Below are positions 13,150-24,323 of a stretch of 64,000 nt of DNA, one piece after another. The stretch comes from Lamellibrachia columna (Eukaryota > Annelida > Polychaeta > Sabellida > Siboglinidae). The stretch covers positions 36,709,022-36,773,021 of the forward strand of contig OY759261.1 in NCBI GenBank assembly GCA_963662155.1, in the 5' to 3' direction. The first letter of the stretch is position 1; each line of letters starts with the position of its first letter. The notes under the pieces were generated by a model. It saw only the letters and a list, made by a program, of their open reading frames with translations. It did not search any database and was not told where the DNA came from. Position numbers and translations under genes: made by a program.

Positions 13150-14330
13150 ATTTAGTGTCAATGGTCATATATAAACGGAAGAGGATGAAAATAGAACTGA
13201 CCAATGTTGGACCTCCGGGGGCAAAGGCTGGATGTCCAATGAGGGGTTTGTTACTTGGCTGTGACATTTCGTAGATTTTGTTAAACGAACGAAGGAGGAG
13301 ACTGTTGTGCTCATACTCGATAGCCACGTGACCCACACAAAAAATTTGGCTGCAACTGATATGGCTCGGGATGCTGGAGTGGTCATGGTCTCACCGATTC
13401 CAACCTTTGGATGGGGCTTTTTTCGGACCGTTTGGAAATGATGCATTGAGGATGTGGATGAGAGGATGTGGATGAGAGAACATGTAGGCAGACCAGTGAC
13501 AACATGGCAAGTCGCCGAAATTCTTAATGTGGCATACAGAAAAGCGGCATCCGTCCAGAATGTTGTTAGTGGCTTCGGGAAGGCAGGTCTGTGGTCATTG
13601 ACCATATACATATTCCAAGACTCCGACTTCGCTGCTGCTACGGTAACTAATGTAATCACGGAAGCTGCACAAGAGCACAATCCTATATCACCTGTGACCC
13701 CAGCTGTTGCAGCTCCAACACTGACAGCAGTTGTCATGGTGATTGCACAAAAGCACAACCCTACGCCACCTCTGACACCAGTTGTTGCAGCTCCAGCACT
13801 GACAGCTGTTGCCATGGAAGCTGTACTAGAGTTATGCCCACCGAAGAAAGAAACTTGCTAAACAAAGCAAAGTCGGACCGGAGATAGCTACGCCTACTAG
13901 GCCTACATCCACGCAAGAGCCCAGTACTTTTAAGACCATTGCAACTCAATCGAGAGCACACAACAGTTTTGATCCACCCAAACCTACTCGATTGCAGCTC
14001 ATCAAGGACACCGAAGGCTGCAAAACTGGTCAAAGGTGCACCATTTTGTACGATGGTAAAATCTACCCAGGCATAATGCGATAAGTCGATCATGGATGTG
14101 ACGAAAGAAACTGTGGCGGTGCAGTGCGTGTAAACTGTGGGACAGAACAGGTCCCGATGGCCTCTGAAAGATGACACAGCGGTATACGAATTGCAGTTGA
14201 CTATATGCAGGCATAGTGCGACGAGTAATGGATCTGATGAATGACTCTATGGTGCCAGTGCATGCAATTGCGACACAGAACATGTGGTTGTTTCTAAAGG
14301 ATGTCGACCATTTCCGCTAGCCTATTCCGG
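13150..14330 (+). pseudogene. Pogo/Tigger-like DDE transposase pseudogene, 3' half
   Basis: Transposase of the Tc1/mariner superfamily, pogo/Tigger/Jerky type (DDE_1 domain), which would cut and paste its own element. In three shifting plus-strand frames the family landmarks occur in order: YKRKRMK and PPGAKAGC (13170-13235), the second catalytic Asp in VVLILDSHVTH (about 13300-13335), LQPLD-like FQPLDGAFFGPF (13400-13435), then VGRPVTTWQVAEILNVAYRKA and the typical SDFAA tail (13485-13640) within a 135-codon frame ending at 13861. Frameshifts, stops and a 14-bp duplication at 13449-13476 (aggatgtggatgag) break it. The N-terminal DNA-binding half and first Asp are absent. Downstream, two related modules follow: YDGKIYPGIM...WPLKDDTAVYE (14048-14200) and YAGIVRRVMD...DVDHF (14203-14315). 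A 216-codon minus-strand frame here is a shadow. Confidence 0.8.
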
Positions 14331-14500
14331 AGCCATTGACAGAAAACTATGAACATTAGACCATGTTAACATTTCATTTGACTATTGATTAATTTTATGT
14401 TTCTAATGAACACTGAATCTGAAGATCCCACTGCAGTTGTTGAAGCCGATCACGGCTATTAGTGTGACGTTTGGGATGTGCGCAGCGCATTTGGGCGAAT
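14331..14500. other. Spacer between two transposon remnants
   Basis: Possible 3' untranslated part of the minus-strand LINE; it contains gcgcagcgcatttgggcg and an aaaataaaat tract. Confidence 0.3.
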
Positions 14501-15478
14501 ATAAAATAAAATACTTTATAAAATATAGTTAAAAGAATAAAAACAGGGAGAAGGTTGCTAGCCGTTTAATGCAACCCTCTGCCACCCAACTGTAAACGAA
14601 AAGGCGTTGAGTGTGGGCCGGTTGATGATGCCATCTGTGAGGGTGTTCCATTCGATGACGGTTTTTACAAAGAATGAGCCTCTATATTGGTCAGTCTTGT
14701 TTGCTTGTCTTTGTAGAATGTTGTGAGTTTCGTACCCCTCGTAGATGGTGGGTCGAATCCTACGTCTGTTTCTGTTGGCTGCTGTGAGGAAGGCGTCCGT
14801 AGGTAGGGCTGGGACTAAGCCTTTTGCTATCTTGTACAGCATTGACAGCCTAAGTTGCCTGCGTCGTTCTTCCAAGGGTGGGAGGTCGAGGAAGTCAAGC
14901 ATCCTGCCAATGCATCCAGGCTCCCGAGATCTGTAGTCTCTAGTGATGAAGCCTGCAGCCTGGCGTTGAATGCGTTGAAGCTTTTCCGTGTCTTGTTTGA
15001 GGTAGGGGTCCCACACTACCGCCCCATATTCCAGGGTGGATCTAACGAGAGCGATGTACGCAAGGCGTCGTCACTCCTGAGCGCAGTTCCGGAGATTCCG
15101 GCGTAGGAAGCCCCTCGTTGATCCAGCTTTCGTGCCCAGGCCGGTCATGTGTGTTGACCACTTCAGGTCGGCAGAGATCTCAATGCCGATGTAAGAGTTT
15201 TGCTCTACATTTTTGAGAATGGTGCCCCCGAGTCTATAGTAGAAGTGTGATCTGGGTTTGGTGGAGAGGACGTAGCACTTCTGTGCGTTGAAGCGCATCC
15301 CCCACCGGGCTGTCCTGCAGTCCTCGAGGTTCTTGAGGTCGGACTGCAGGGTGAGGTGATCTTGAAAGGAGCGGACCTCCCGATAGAACAGGCAGTCATC
15401 CGCGAAGAGTCGTACTGTGGACTTCACGGTGTCCGGCAGATCATTTATGAGGCGCAGGAAAAGTAATGGACCCAACAC
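14500..15478 (-). pseudogene. 5'-truncated CR1/Jockey-like LINE reverse transcriptase
   Basis: Reverse transcriptase of a non-LTR retrotransposon, reading from 15478 down to 14558. It starts inside RT block 4-5 (VLGPLLFL), has the catalytic FADD box at 15406-15395, the thumb region (ADLKWSTHMTGLGTKA) and the C-terminal region with WDPYLKQDTEKLQRIQRQAA and LPPLEERRRQLRLSMLYKI, which are standard for the family. Two open segments (15478-15071 and 15016-14558) lie in the same frame, separated by a TGA at 15070-15068, probably CGA to TGA by CpG decay. Everything 5' of VLGP is missing and replaced by the 43-bp satellite. A poly-A/TAAAA-rich stretch near 14500-14535 may be the 3' tail. Confidence 0.88.
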
Positions 15479-18000
15479 TTTGTTTTACTCGCGTACTAAT
15501 TCAAAGTAATGGACCCAACACTTTGTTTTACTCGCGTACTAATTCAAAGTAATGGACCCAACACTTTGTTTTACTCGCGTACTAATTCAAAGTAATGGAC
15601 CCAACACTTTGTTTTACTCGCGTACTAATTCAAAGTAATGGACCCAACACTTTGTTTTACTCGCGTACTAATTCAAAGTAATGGACCCAACACTTTGTTT
15701 TACTCGCGTACTAATTCAAAGTAATGGACCCAACACTTTGTTTTACTCGCGTACTAATTCAAAGTAATGGACCCAACACTTTGTTTTACTCGCGTACTAA
15801 TTCAAAGTAATGGACCCAACACTTTGTTTTACTCGCGTACTAATTCAAAGTAATGGACCCAACACTTTGTTTTACTCGCGTACTAATTCAAAGTAATGGA
15901 CCCAACACTTTGTTTTACTCGCGTACTAATTCAAAGTAATGGACCCAACACTTTGTTTTACTCGCGTACTAATTCAAAGTAATGGACCCAACACTTTGTT
16001 TTACTCGCGTACTAATTCAAAGTAATGGACCCAACACTTTGTTTTACTCGCGTACTAATTCAAAGTAATGGACCCAACACTTTGTTTTACTCGCGTACTA
16101 ATTCAAAGTAATGGACCCAACACTTTGTTTTACTCGCGTACTAATTCAAAGTAATGGACCCAACACTTTGTTTTACTCGCGTACTAATTCAAAGTAATGG
16201 ACCCAACACTTTGTTTTACTCGCGTACTAATTCAAAGTAATGGACCCAACACTTTGTTTTACTCGCGTACTAATTCAAAGTAATGGACCCAACACTTTGT
16301 TTTACTCGCGTACTAATTCAAAGTAATGGACCCAACACTTTGTTTTACTCGCGTACTAATTCAAAGTAATGGACCCAACACTTTGTTTTACTCGCGTACT
16401 AATTCAAAGTAATGGACCCAACACTTTGTTTTACTCGCGTACTAATTCAAAGTAATGGACCCAACACTTTGTTTTACTCGCGTACTAATTCAAAGTAATG
16501 GACCCAACACTTTGTTTTACTCGCGTACTAATTCAAAGTAATGGACCCAACACTTTGTTTTACTCGCGTACTAATTCAAAGTAATGGACCCAACACTTTG
16601 TTTTACTCGCGTACTAATTCAAAGTAATGGACCCAACACTTTGTTTTACTCGCGTACTAATTCAAAGTAATGGACCCAACACTTTGTTTTACTCGCGTAC
16701 TAATTCAAAGTAATGGACCCAACACTTTGTTTTACTCGCGTACTAATTCAAAGTAATGGACCCAACACTTTGTTTTACTCGCGTACTAATTCAAAGTAAT
16801 GGACCCAACACTTTGTTTTACTCGCGTACTAATTCAAAGTAATGGACCCAACACTTTGTTTTACTCGCGTACTAATTCAAAGTAATGGACCCAACACTTT
16901 GTTTTACTCGCGTACTAATTCAAAGTAATGGACCCAACACTTTGTTTTACTCGCGTACTAATTCAAAGTAATGGACCCAACACTTTGTTTTACTCGCGTA
17001 CTAATTCAAAGTAATGGACCCAACACTTTGTTTTACTCGCGTACTAATTCAAAGTAATGGACCCAACACTTTGTTTTACTCGCGTACTAATTCAAAGTAA
17101 TGGACCCAACACTTTGTTTTACTCGCGTACTAATTCAAAGTAATGGACCCAACACTTTGTTTTACTCGCGTACTAATTCAAAGTAATGGACCCAACACTT
17201 TGTTTTACTCGCGTACTAATTCAAAGTAATGGACCCAACACTTTGTTTTACTCGCGTACTAATTCAAAGTAATGGACCCAACACTTTGTTTTACTCGCGT
17301 ACTAATTCAAAGTAATGGACCCAACACTTTGTTTTACTCGCGTACTAATTCAAAGTAATGGACCCAACACTTTGTTTTACTCGCGTACTAATTCAAAGTA
17401 ATGGACCCAACACTTTGTTTTACTCGCGTACTAATTCAAAGTAATGGACCCAACACTTTGTTTTACTCGCGTACTAATTCAAAGTAATGGACCCAACACT
17501 TTGTTTTACTCGCGTACTAATTCAAAGTAATGGACCCAACACTTTGTTTTACTCGCGTACTAATTCAAAGTAATGGACCCAACACTTTGTTTTACTCGCG
17601 TACTAATTCAAAGTAATGGACCCAACACTTTGTTTTACTCGCGTACTAATTCAAAGTAATGGACCCAACACTTTGTTTTACTCGCGTACTAATTCAAAGT
17701 AATGGACCCAACACTTTGTTTTACTCGCGTACTAATTCAAAGTAATGGACCCAACACTTTGTTTTACTCGCGTACTAATTCAAAGTAATGGACCCAACAC
17801 TTTGTTTTACTCGCATACTAATTCAAAGTAATGGACCCAACACTTTGTTTTACTCGCGTACTAATTCAAAGTAATGGACCCAACACTTTGTTTTACTCGC
17901 GTACTAATTCAAAGTAATGGACCCAACACTTTGTTTTACTCGCGTACTAATTCAAAGTAATGGACCCAACACTTTGTTTTACTCGCGAACTAATTCAAAG
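15461..18000. repeat. 43-bp satellite, ~59 copies, LINE-seeded
   Basis: The phase mark gttttactcg starts at 15482 and last at 17976, 58 exact periods of 43 bp. The copies are almost identical; I noticed one cgcata variant (about 17814) and a terminal cgcgaac. About 20 bases of each unit (agtaatggacccaacacttt) are, on the minus strand, the coding sequence for the LINE's VLGPLL motif, continuous with the truncated LINE on the left. The other ~23 bases (ttgttttactcgcgtactaa and neighbours) are not LINE. No coding role. Confidence 0.97.
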
Positions 18001-18009
18001 TTTGGTCTA

Positions 18010-18898
18010 CATAAGTTGTTTGTTTGTCCAGTCGAAGAAGACATGGGACATTGTGTAGAATGGATGGAACTACAAAGATTATGAACACTGGTATTTATTA
18101 GTATATTGTATTTAACTAATAATACTTTGTTTGTTTGTCCAGTCGAAGAAGACATGGGACATTGTGTAGAATGGATGGAACTACAAAGATTATGAACACT
18201 GGTATTTATTAGTATATTGTATTTAACTAATAATACTTTGTTTGTTTGTCCAGTCGAAGAAGACATGGGACATTGTGTAGAATGGATGGAATTACAAAGA
18301 TTATGAACACTGGTATTTATTAGTATATTGTATTTAACTAATAATACTTTGTTTGTTTGTCCAGTCGAAGAAGACATGGGACATTGTGTAGAATGGATGG
18401 AACTACAAAGATTATGAACACTTGTATTTATTAGTATATTGTATTTAACTAATAATACTTTGTTTGTTTGTCCAGTCGAAGAAGACATGGGACATTGTGT
18501 AGGGTGGATGGAACTACAAAGATTATGAACACTGGTATTTATTAGTATATTGTATTTAACTAATAATACTTTGTTTGTTTGTCCAGTCGAAGAAGACATG
18601 GGACATTGTGTAGGGTGGATGGAACTACAAAGATTATGAACACTTGTATTTATTAGTATATTGTATTTAACTAATAATACTTTGTTTGTTTGTCCAGTCG
18701 AAGAAGACATGGGACATTGTGTAGGGTGGATGGAACTACAAAGATTATGAACACTGGTATTTATTAGTATATTGTATTTAACTAATACTACTTTGTTTGT
18801 TTGTCCAGTCGAAGAAGACATGGGACATTGTGTAGAACGGATGGAACTACAAAGATTATGAACACTTGTATTTATTAGTATATTGTATTTAACTAATA
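18010..18898. repeat. 111-bp minisatellite, 8 copies
   Basis: Starts at 18010, 18121, 18232, 18343, 18454, 18565, 18676 and 18787. The unit has 37 codons and leaves a 280-codon minus-strand frame open (repeating MSSSTGQTNKVLLVKYN...), which I regard as incidental. Variants (gaatgg/gggtgg, ctggta/cttgta, and one attaca for actaca) are interleaved. Joined directly to the end of the 43-bp satellite. Confidence 0.95.
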
Positions 18899-19234
18899 AT
18901 AACTATTATTGTTATAATGAACTATATGTTACTTATGTATCAATTCATCATTATGCTTTTACTTTTGGTCTAATCGAAGACATTGGGTGGTCCAATCGAG
19001 GAAACCGTGGCCACGATTGGACAGTTTTGTAATTTTTTTTAAATTCGTTTTTTTTCAATATTTATCAATGATTTTCTTGTGATTGATAGCTTGTTTTTGA
19101 AAATAAAATATAAACTCTGTGTTAGTATATTGTTTACATAAATTCTATTTGTTTTCGCGTCTATATTCGAGTTTATCGTTAGGGGTCCCAATCCCGGCAA
19201 CTCTCCCCTATTGCAGCCAGTTCCGAGTTATTGG
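18899..19234. other. Flank with a single diverged relative of the 111-bp core
   Basis: At 18966-19010 the phrase tctaatcgaagacattggg followed by tggtccaatcgaggaaacc resembles the array core gtccagtcgaagaagacatggg. It may be the non-amplified ancestral sequence. T-rich runs follow. No gene. Confidence 0.4.
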
Positions 19235-19580
19235 TTTATCCCAGCTTGTCCTTCCATTGCTGAAGAAGCCATCACATGAGAAATACATCCTGTGCAGATA
19301 TCGACCAGAGAGTAACCTGACACAATTATCCAATGTAATTGAGAAAGTTATCGTGCTTAGGATAATTACGCATATTTCCGATCAGCGATTGGTTGACTGC
19401 TTTCAGTCGGCGAATCTAAAAAAAAAATTCCTGACTGAAACTGCGCTACTATACGTTACAAGTGCCAGTAAAACATCCACGGACAATGAACAAGGAACAA
19501 CTCTGATTCCCGTTGATTTTAATGCGGCCTTCGATACAATGAAACACGACATCTCGATCTCGCTGGTCATACATAAACCT
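19235..19580 (+). pseudogene. LINE reverse transcriptase fragment (RT blocks 1-3)
   Basis: In the frame opening at 19119, residues from about 19240 read LVLPLLKKP, then YRPESNLTQLSNVIEKVI, DCFQSANLKKK, LTETALL and IPVDFNAAFDTMKHDI. These correspond to the CR1/Jockey-type pattern (NYRPISNL..LSKILEKV, ..FQSAYR..HSTETALL.., ..LDLSAAFDTIDH), with the catalytic Asp of block A present in VDFNAAFD. Upstream and downstream parts of the element are missing and several family positions are mutated. The remaining 169-codon frame is a remnant, not a gene. Confidence 0.75.
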
Positions 19581-19941
19581 AACGTTTGCGCTACGGCTCC
19601 AAGACCTGAAGGATCCCCCCCGACATAAAAGACCTGAAGGATACATAAAAAAATGCGACACAAAAAAATGCGTTGCTATCGGACATGGGGTGGGGCATTG
19701 CCCCGAAATCACCAATCGAAGTGGACAAAAAGTACATTTACTTACGCCAAGGCTAAAAACAGTGTCAAATATTCCCGTGGGGTTATCTGAGAATGGTATT
19801 ACCAATGTCAGCAATTTTATGTGGGCCTTCCCCCTGCCAGCAAACCCATAGGGTGAGAAAGGGGCATTCGTTTACTGGAAAGACACTTTCTTAATGGAAA
19901 GATGCGAAGTATCAAAACAGTGTCAAGGTTGAAAACAGTGT
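19581..19941. other. Spacer with a short local duplication
   Basis: agacctgaaggat occurs twice (about 19600 and 19631) and aaaaaaatgcg twice just after. No gene. Confidence 0.5.
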
Positions 19942-20342
19942 CGGACGGACGGACGGACGGACGGACGGACGGACGGACGGACGGACGGACGGACGGACGG
20001 ACGGACGGACGGACGGACGGACGGACGGACGGACGGACGGACGGACGGACGGACGGACGGACGGACGGACGGACGGACGGACGGACGGACGGACGGACGG
20101 ACGGACGGACGGACGGACGGACGGACGGACGGACGGACGGACGGACGGACGGACGGACGGACGGACGGACGGACGGACGGACGGACGGACGGACGGACGG
20201 ACGGACGGACGGACGGACGGACGGACGGACGGACGGACGGACGGACGGACGGACGGACGGACGGACGGACGGACGGACGGACGGACGGACGGACGGACGG
20301 ACGGACGGACGGACGGACGGACGGACGGACGGACGGACGGAC
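19942..20342. repeat. (CGGA)100 pure tetranucleotide array
   Basis: About 400 bp of uninterrupted CGGA with no visible substitution. The period of 4 leaves several frames open on both strands (DGRT and SVRP repeats); all are artefacts. Purity over 100 units indicates a recent expansion, or an assembly of uncertain length. Confidence 0.98.
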
Positions 20343-20991
20343 TGGTGCCGGCGCCCGCTGCCTTTGTGCGTTCCAACAGATGTGCATGTCTTGGCGCGGG
20401 TGTGCGTCTTTAATGACAGGCGGCCGGGTTGTGTGGTACATCATATTTAGGGGGCGTCTCTACTGTATCAGTTGTCTACGTAATGACTACGTCGACGACA
20501 ACTCGTTAGTTGAGAGCGTAATCTTCTAACTAAATGACACGGCCTAAACGTTGGATGTTTTGTCCTCGACATGTCGCGTTGTCTATTATGCCGCGGAGGA
20601 AAGGATATTGGAGCTGGCGAACGGTAATTACCATATAACCGCTGTCATGATTGCTCGTTTGGCGGCTCGACAATTGTTTGTTCGCACTCGAAGAGTCCCC
20701 GGTCGTGTCTCGCTGCACTCCACCACACAGCGCGGGACTCATCCACACAGCGCGGGATTCGTCAGCTACGGCAGCGACGTCTGCGACGCATTCACCAATA
20801 GCGGGTTCGAACCCCTTTTGCAAAAAAACTGACTACGGCCCTGTCAGTGTAGGCTTGGCTTCGAGAAAGGATTGATAATAGATACGTTACTGACTGTATA
20901 TATGTTACTGGTTGTAGTGTTAACAACGGAACGCCTGGGCATATCATATAAGTGATATATGGTTATGTTTGATCACACGTCTACGCGAGTT
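20343..20991. other. Gene-free spacer with palindromic gggttcgaaccc
   Basis: Short frames on both strands (20530-20832) lack domains. A 12-bp palindrome gggttcgaaccc at 20803-20814 looks like a tRNA B box but has no convincing A box or cloverleaf around it. cacagcgcggga is duplicated at about 20725 and 20745. Confidence 0.4.
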
Positions 20992-21864
20992 GACGCCGGT
21001 GTAGTATTGTAAATGGATCCCCGTGCAAACGGACCCGGTGTCCATTTAAAACATTGGTAAATGGACCGGGGGGGTCCATATACAATCGTGGTAAATGGAC
21101 CCCGGGCGTGGAAAACGTACCCCCATCTGTTCAGTTTTATGATACTTAGGGGCATTATTTTATTTGAATTTCTATTTTAGCACTAATAGCTTTTGATGGA
21201 CTGCTTGAATATGGGGAGGGGAGTTCTCAATGACCGTGGAAAATAAACCTCCTCTTTCCACGTATCTCCCGAGTTCTACTTTTGAAATAAATAAAGAGTA
21301 TTATTTAATTAATTTTAATACTAGTGTTAGTATGAACCATAATTGACTGAATGGTTATAAATAAATGAACGGCTAAATATGTATGCTACATCTTACAGTT
21401 AAAACTCATTGAATGAATACAGAGATATACGTAGAGCACTATAGATGACTTTTGATGGACTGCTTTCAAAGAAAATGAGTTCTTTTGAGGACATTTGAAG
21501 GATGTAACTATAAGAAAGCAGTTGAAAGTGTAGTTCACACGTGGTGGTTAACGCGGACAGTTTTTAGCTCCGTTCCAAGCTGGGCTACTAGTGGAGACTT
21601 ATTTGCTTGTTTTGACACGCAACGATACAGATGAGAATTATAATCTGTTAAGGATTGTTTGAGAATAAACTTTGTTCATTGATTTAAACGGATTTCTTTG
21701 TTACAGTAATAACCTATTGGGTAATTTTTTATGGGGATCCATTTTCCACAGCGTAAAATGGACCCCGGTTCATTTTTCACGGTGGGGGTCCATATTTCAC
21801 AGTGAAAAATGGACCGGGGGGGCCATTTACCACAGGGGTCCATTTACAATCTCACACCGGCGCC
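20992..21864. mobile_element. Non-autonomous TIR element (~870 bp)
   Basis: The left end (gacgccggtgtagtattgta, then aatggatcccc) is mirrored at the right end, which in reverse complement reads ggcgccggtgtgagattgta then aatggacccct. Both subterminal regions also hold several alternating aaatggac/gtccattt motifs, some forming tight palindromes such as tggaccgggggggtcca near 21063. The interior (21130-21720) is AT-rich and non-coding. I could not identify a clear target-site duplication. Short length, TIRs and no ORF fit a MITE; the superfamily is unknown. Confidence 0.65.
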
Positions 21865-21928
21865 ATGTGTAGGACTCGGGCAGTAGACGTAGGCAGGTCG
21901 AGCCGTTTGTGTGGAGAGTCGTCGCGTA

Positions 21929-22539
21929 TAGACGAGTTGCTGCACTCCAGTAGTGAAGCGTATAGACGAGTTGCTGCACTCCAGTAGTGAAGTGTATAGA
22001 CGAGTTGCTGCACTCCAGTAGTGAAGTGTATAGACGAGTTGCTGCACTCCAGTAGTGAAGCGTATAGACGAGTTGCTGCACTCCAGTAGTGAGGCGTATA
22101 GACGAGTTGCTGCACTCCAGTAGTGAAGCGTATAGACGAGTTGCTGCACTCCAGTAGTGAAGTGTATAGACGAGTTGCTGCACTCCAGTAGTGAAGTGTA
22201 TAGACGAGTTGCTGCACTCCAGTAGTGTAGTGTATAAACGAGTTGCTGCACTCCAGTAGTGAAGTGTATAGACGAGTTGCTGCACTCCAGTAGTGAAGTG
22301 TATAGACGAGTTGCTGGACTCCAGTAGTGGAGCATATAGACGAGTTGCTGCACTGCAGTAGTGAAGCGTATAGACGAGTTGCTCCACTCCAGTAGTGAAG
22401 CGTATAGACGAGTTGCTACACTCCAGTAGTGAAGTGTATAGACGAGTTGCTGCACTCCAGTAGTGAAGCGTATAGACGAGTTGCTGCACTCCAGTAGTGA
22501 AGTGTATAGACGAGTTGCTGCACTCCAGTAGTGAAGCGA
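21929..22539. repeat. 34-bp minisatellite, 18 copies
   Basis: Unit tagacgagttgctgcactcc followed by agtagtgaagcgta, 18 copies. Variants (gaagtg, gaagcg, gaggcg, gtagtg, gtggagc) are scattered. The array starts 64 bp outside the right end of the TIR element at 20992-21864. Minus-strand frames of 120-258 codons across it cycle the three frames of the unit and are not genes. Confidence 0.96.
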
Positions 22540-23190
22540 TCCACGGGTTTAAGAAAATATGCTTCGCTATGCATTTTTTACGCAACAGTGAATTTTTTAA
22601 CATTGCAATAATTGGATAATTGGAGAAAACGGCTTAAAATGCATTCCACGACTCACTATATGAACACAGTCCTCTGTGGATTTGTACAAACATTTCCTTT
22701 GTATCACAGACATGTTCAGGTTTGCGATCATGTGTAATACTTTATATTTGTCTGAACATTGATGTTTTTTTAAATAAAATTCTCAACATTGAAAACTGTT
22801 GGAAAACACTGCTCATTTTGGTTTTTTAATTAGTGTCAGTGTCATAATAAACAGAAGACTTAATCTTAATTGCTTTGAGCCCATTATTCTTTATGTTTGT
22901 ATTGTCATAATATGTGCCTATGTAAAAGTTGAAAATTATCTTTCAGAATTTATTATGTTTTTTTGGGTGGATAAATTTTTTTCAGAACGTCCGTGATTAT
23001 TTACTTTAAACCTCTACAAACGAAACAAGATTAATTCACATGTATATAATGCCAGTGCTCGGAATTATACCAATATTACCTCACTCAGTGTGAAGATGTT
23101 TTTCCTCAAAAAACAATTTACCTAATTTCTTTCTCTAAAGAAAGTCGATGTGAGATGTTAGAAATGCACAGAAACTTCTAACCTAGGTCA
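22540..23190. other. AT-rich gene-free spacer
   Basis: A 65-codon hydrophobic frame at 22799-22996 is likely chance in AT-rich DNA. No other feature. Confidence 0.45.
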
Positions 23191-23510
23191 AGTTAGCCCA
23201 ATACACTATAGGGTGTGCCAGTAGTTAGCCCAACACACTGTAGGGTGTGCCTGTAGTTAGCCCAATACCCTATAGGATGTGCCAGTAGTTAGCCCAATAC
23301 ACTATATGATGTGCCAGTAGTGAGCCCAATACACTATAGGATGTGCCAGTAGTTAGCCCAATACACTATAGGATGTGCCAGTAGTTAGCCCAATACACTA
23401 TAGGATGTGCCAGTAGTTAGTTCAATACACTATAGGATGTGCCAGTAGTTAGCCCAATACACTATAGGAAGTACCAGTAGTTAGACCAATACACTATAGG
23501 TTGTGTCAGT
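23191..23510. repeat. 32-bp minisatellite, exactly 10 copies
   Basis: 320 bp equals 10 x 32; core agttagcccaatacactata followed by ggatgtgccagt. The first two and last two copies are the most diverged, as expected at array edges. Confidence 0.95.
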
Positions 23511-24323
23511 AGTTAGATTCACAGATGTATTATGCCAGACTAACTACCAAACATTGATAATGATGCAAGTACTAACTACATATCACTACTGACTAGCATT
23601 TACCATTCACATTGTATCTGTGGGGTCTCTCCGTCCTAAAAACCCTGTGTACACTAATGAACATATCATACGAGGAAAAAACAGTAAGGCAAAACCCTGT
23701 GTACAACATCTAGACCAGGGAAAAGCGTCAAACATTAAGTGCAATGTATCTGTACAAACGGTGATTTACAATGGTCTACTACATGAAGCAATCCAAAACA
23801 CGTGGCACAACTACCACAGGGTTACCAAATAAAGTACTATAACCTCCAGTTGACCGACTGTTCCAGTTTATGTCCAAGGGAGGAGGCTATGATACAAAAC
23901 ACTCAAAAATATCTATCATTGAGCCAGCGAGTTTCTTGTACTTTAAACTAATATAAACCCTAAGTCGGTGGCGACCAGCCGCAGCAGCAATGACACAGAC
24001 TCAAAATCATGCAGGGTAACGTGGTGTTGGTAGAGTTCCAATAATTTCTACAGTTCCAATAATTTATTGTGACTCAGTCAAATGAATAGTCGGTGGAGTA
24101 TATTACACAGGCGCCAGAACGACCTTTGTCCAGTCCATATATTTGTTTGTTGGAGAGAATTCTTCAGTGTTGGAGAGAAGTCATTTTAAATATTTTACAC
24201 ACCGCGTCGTAACTACGAAATATTCCCGATATGTCGTTTCGGACCCAATCTATCATGTGTAATGAAGGGACCCGGGCCCCTTATTTACCCATTCTAAACA
24301 ACCCAGTCTAAGTTACGGACCAC
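23511..24323. other. Gene-free spacer
   Basis: A short aaaaccctgtgtaca phrase is duplicated (about 23640 and 23691), as is cagttccaataattt-t (about 24032 and 24052). A 70-codon frame at 23620-23832 has no motif. Confidence 0.45.

Noticed and set aside
13165..13815. 216-codon minus-strand frame
   Set aside because: It is antisense to a recognisable pogo-like transposase remnant and has no motif of its own.
17979..18821. 280-codon minus-strand frame of 37-residue repeats
   Set aside because: Confined to the 111-bp array; no unique coding flank.
19902..20450. DGRT/SVRP-repeat proteins of 150-180 codons on both strands
   Set aside because: Pure tetranucleotide repeat artefacts.
20735..20830. 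tRNA gene or SINE head around gggttcgaaccc
   Set aside because: The B-box-like 12-mer is palindromic; no A box at the right distance and no cloverleaf could be drawn on either strand.
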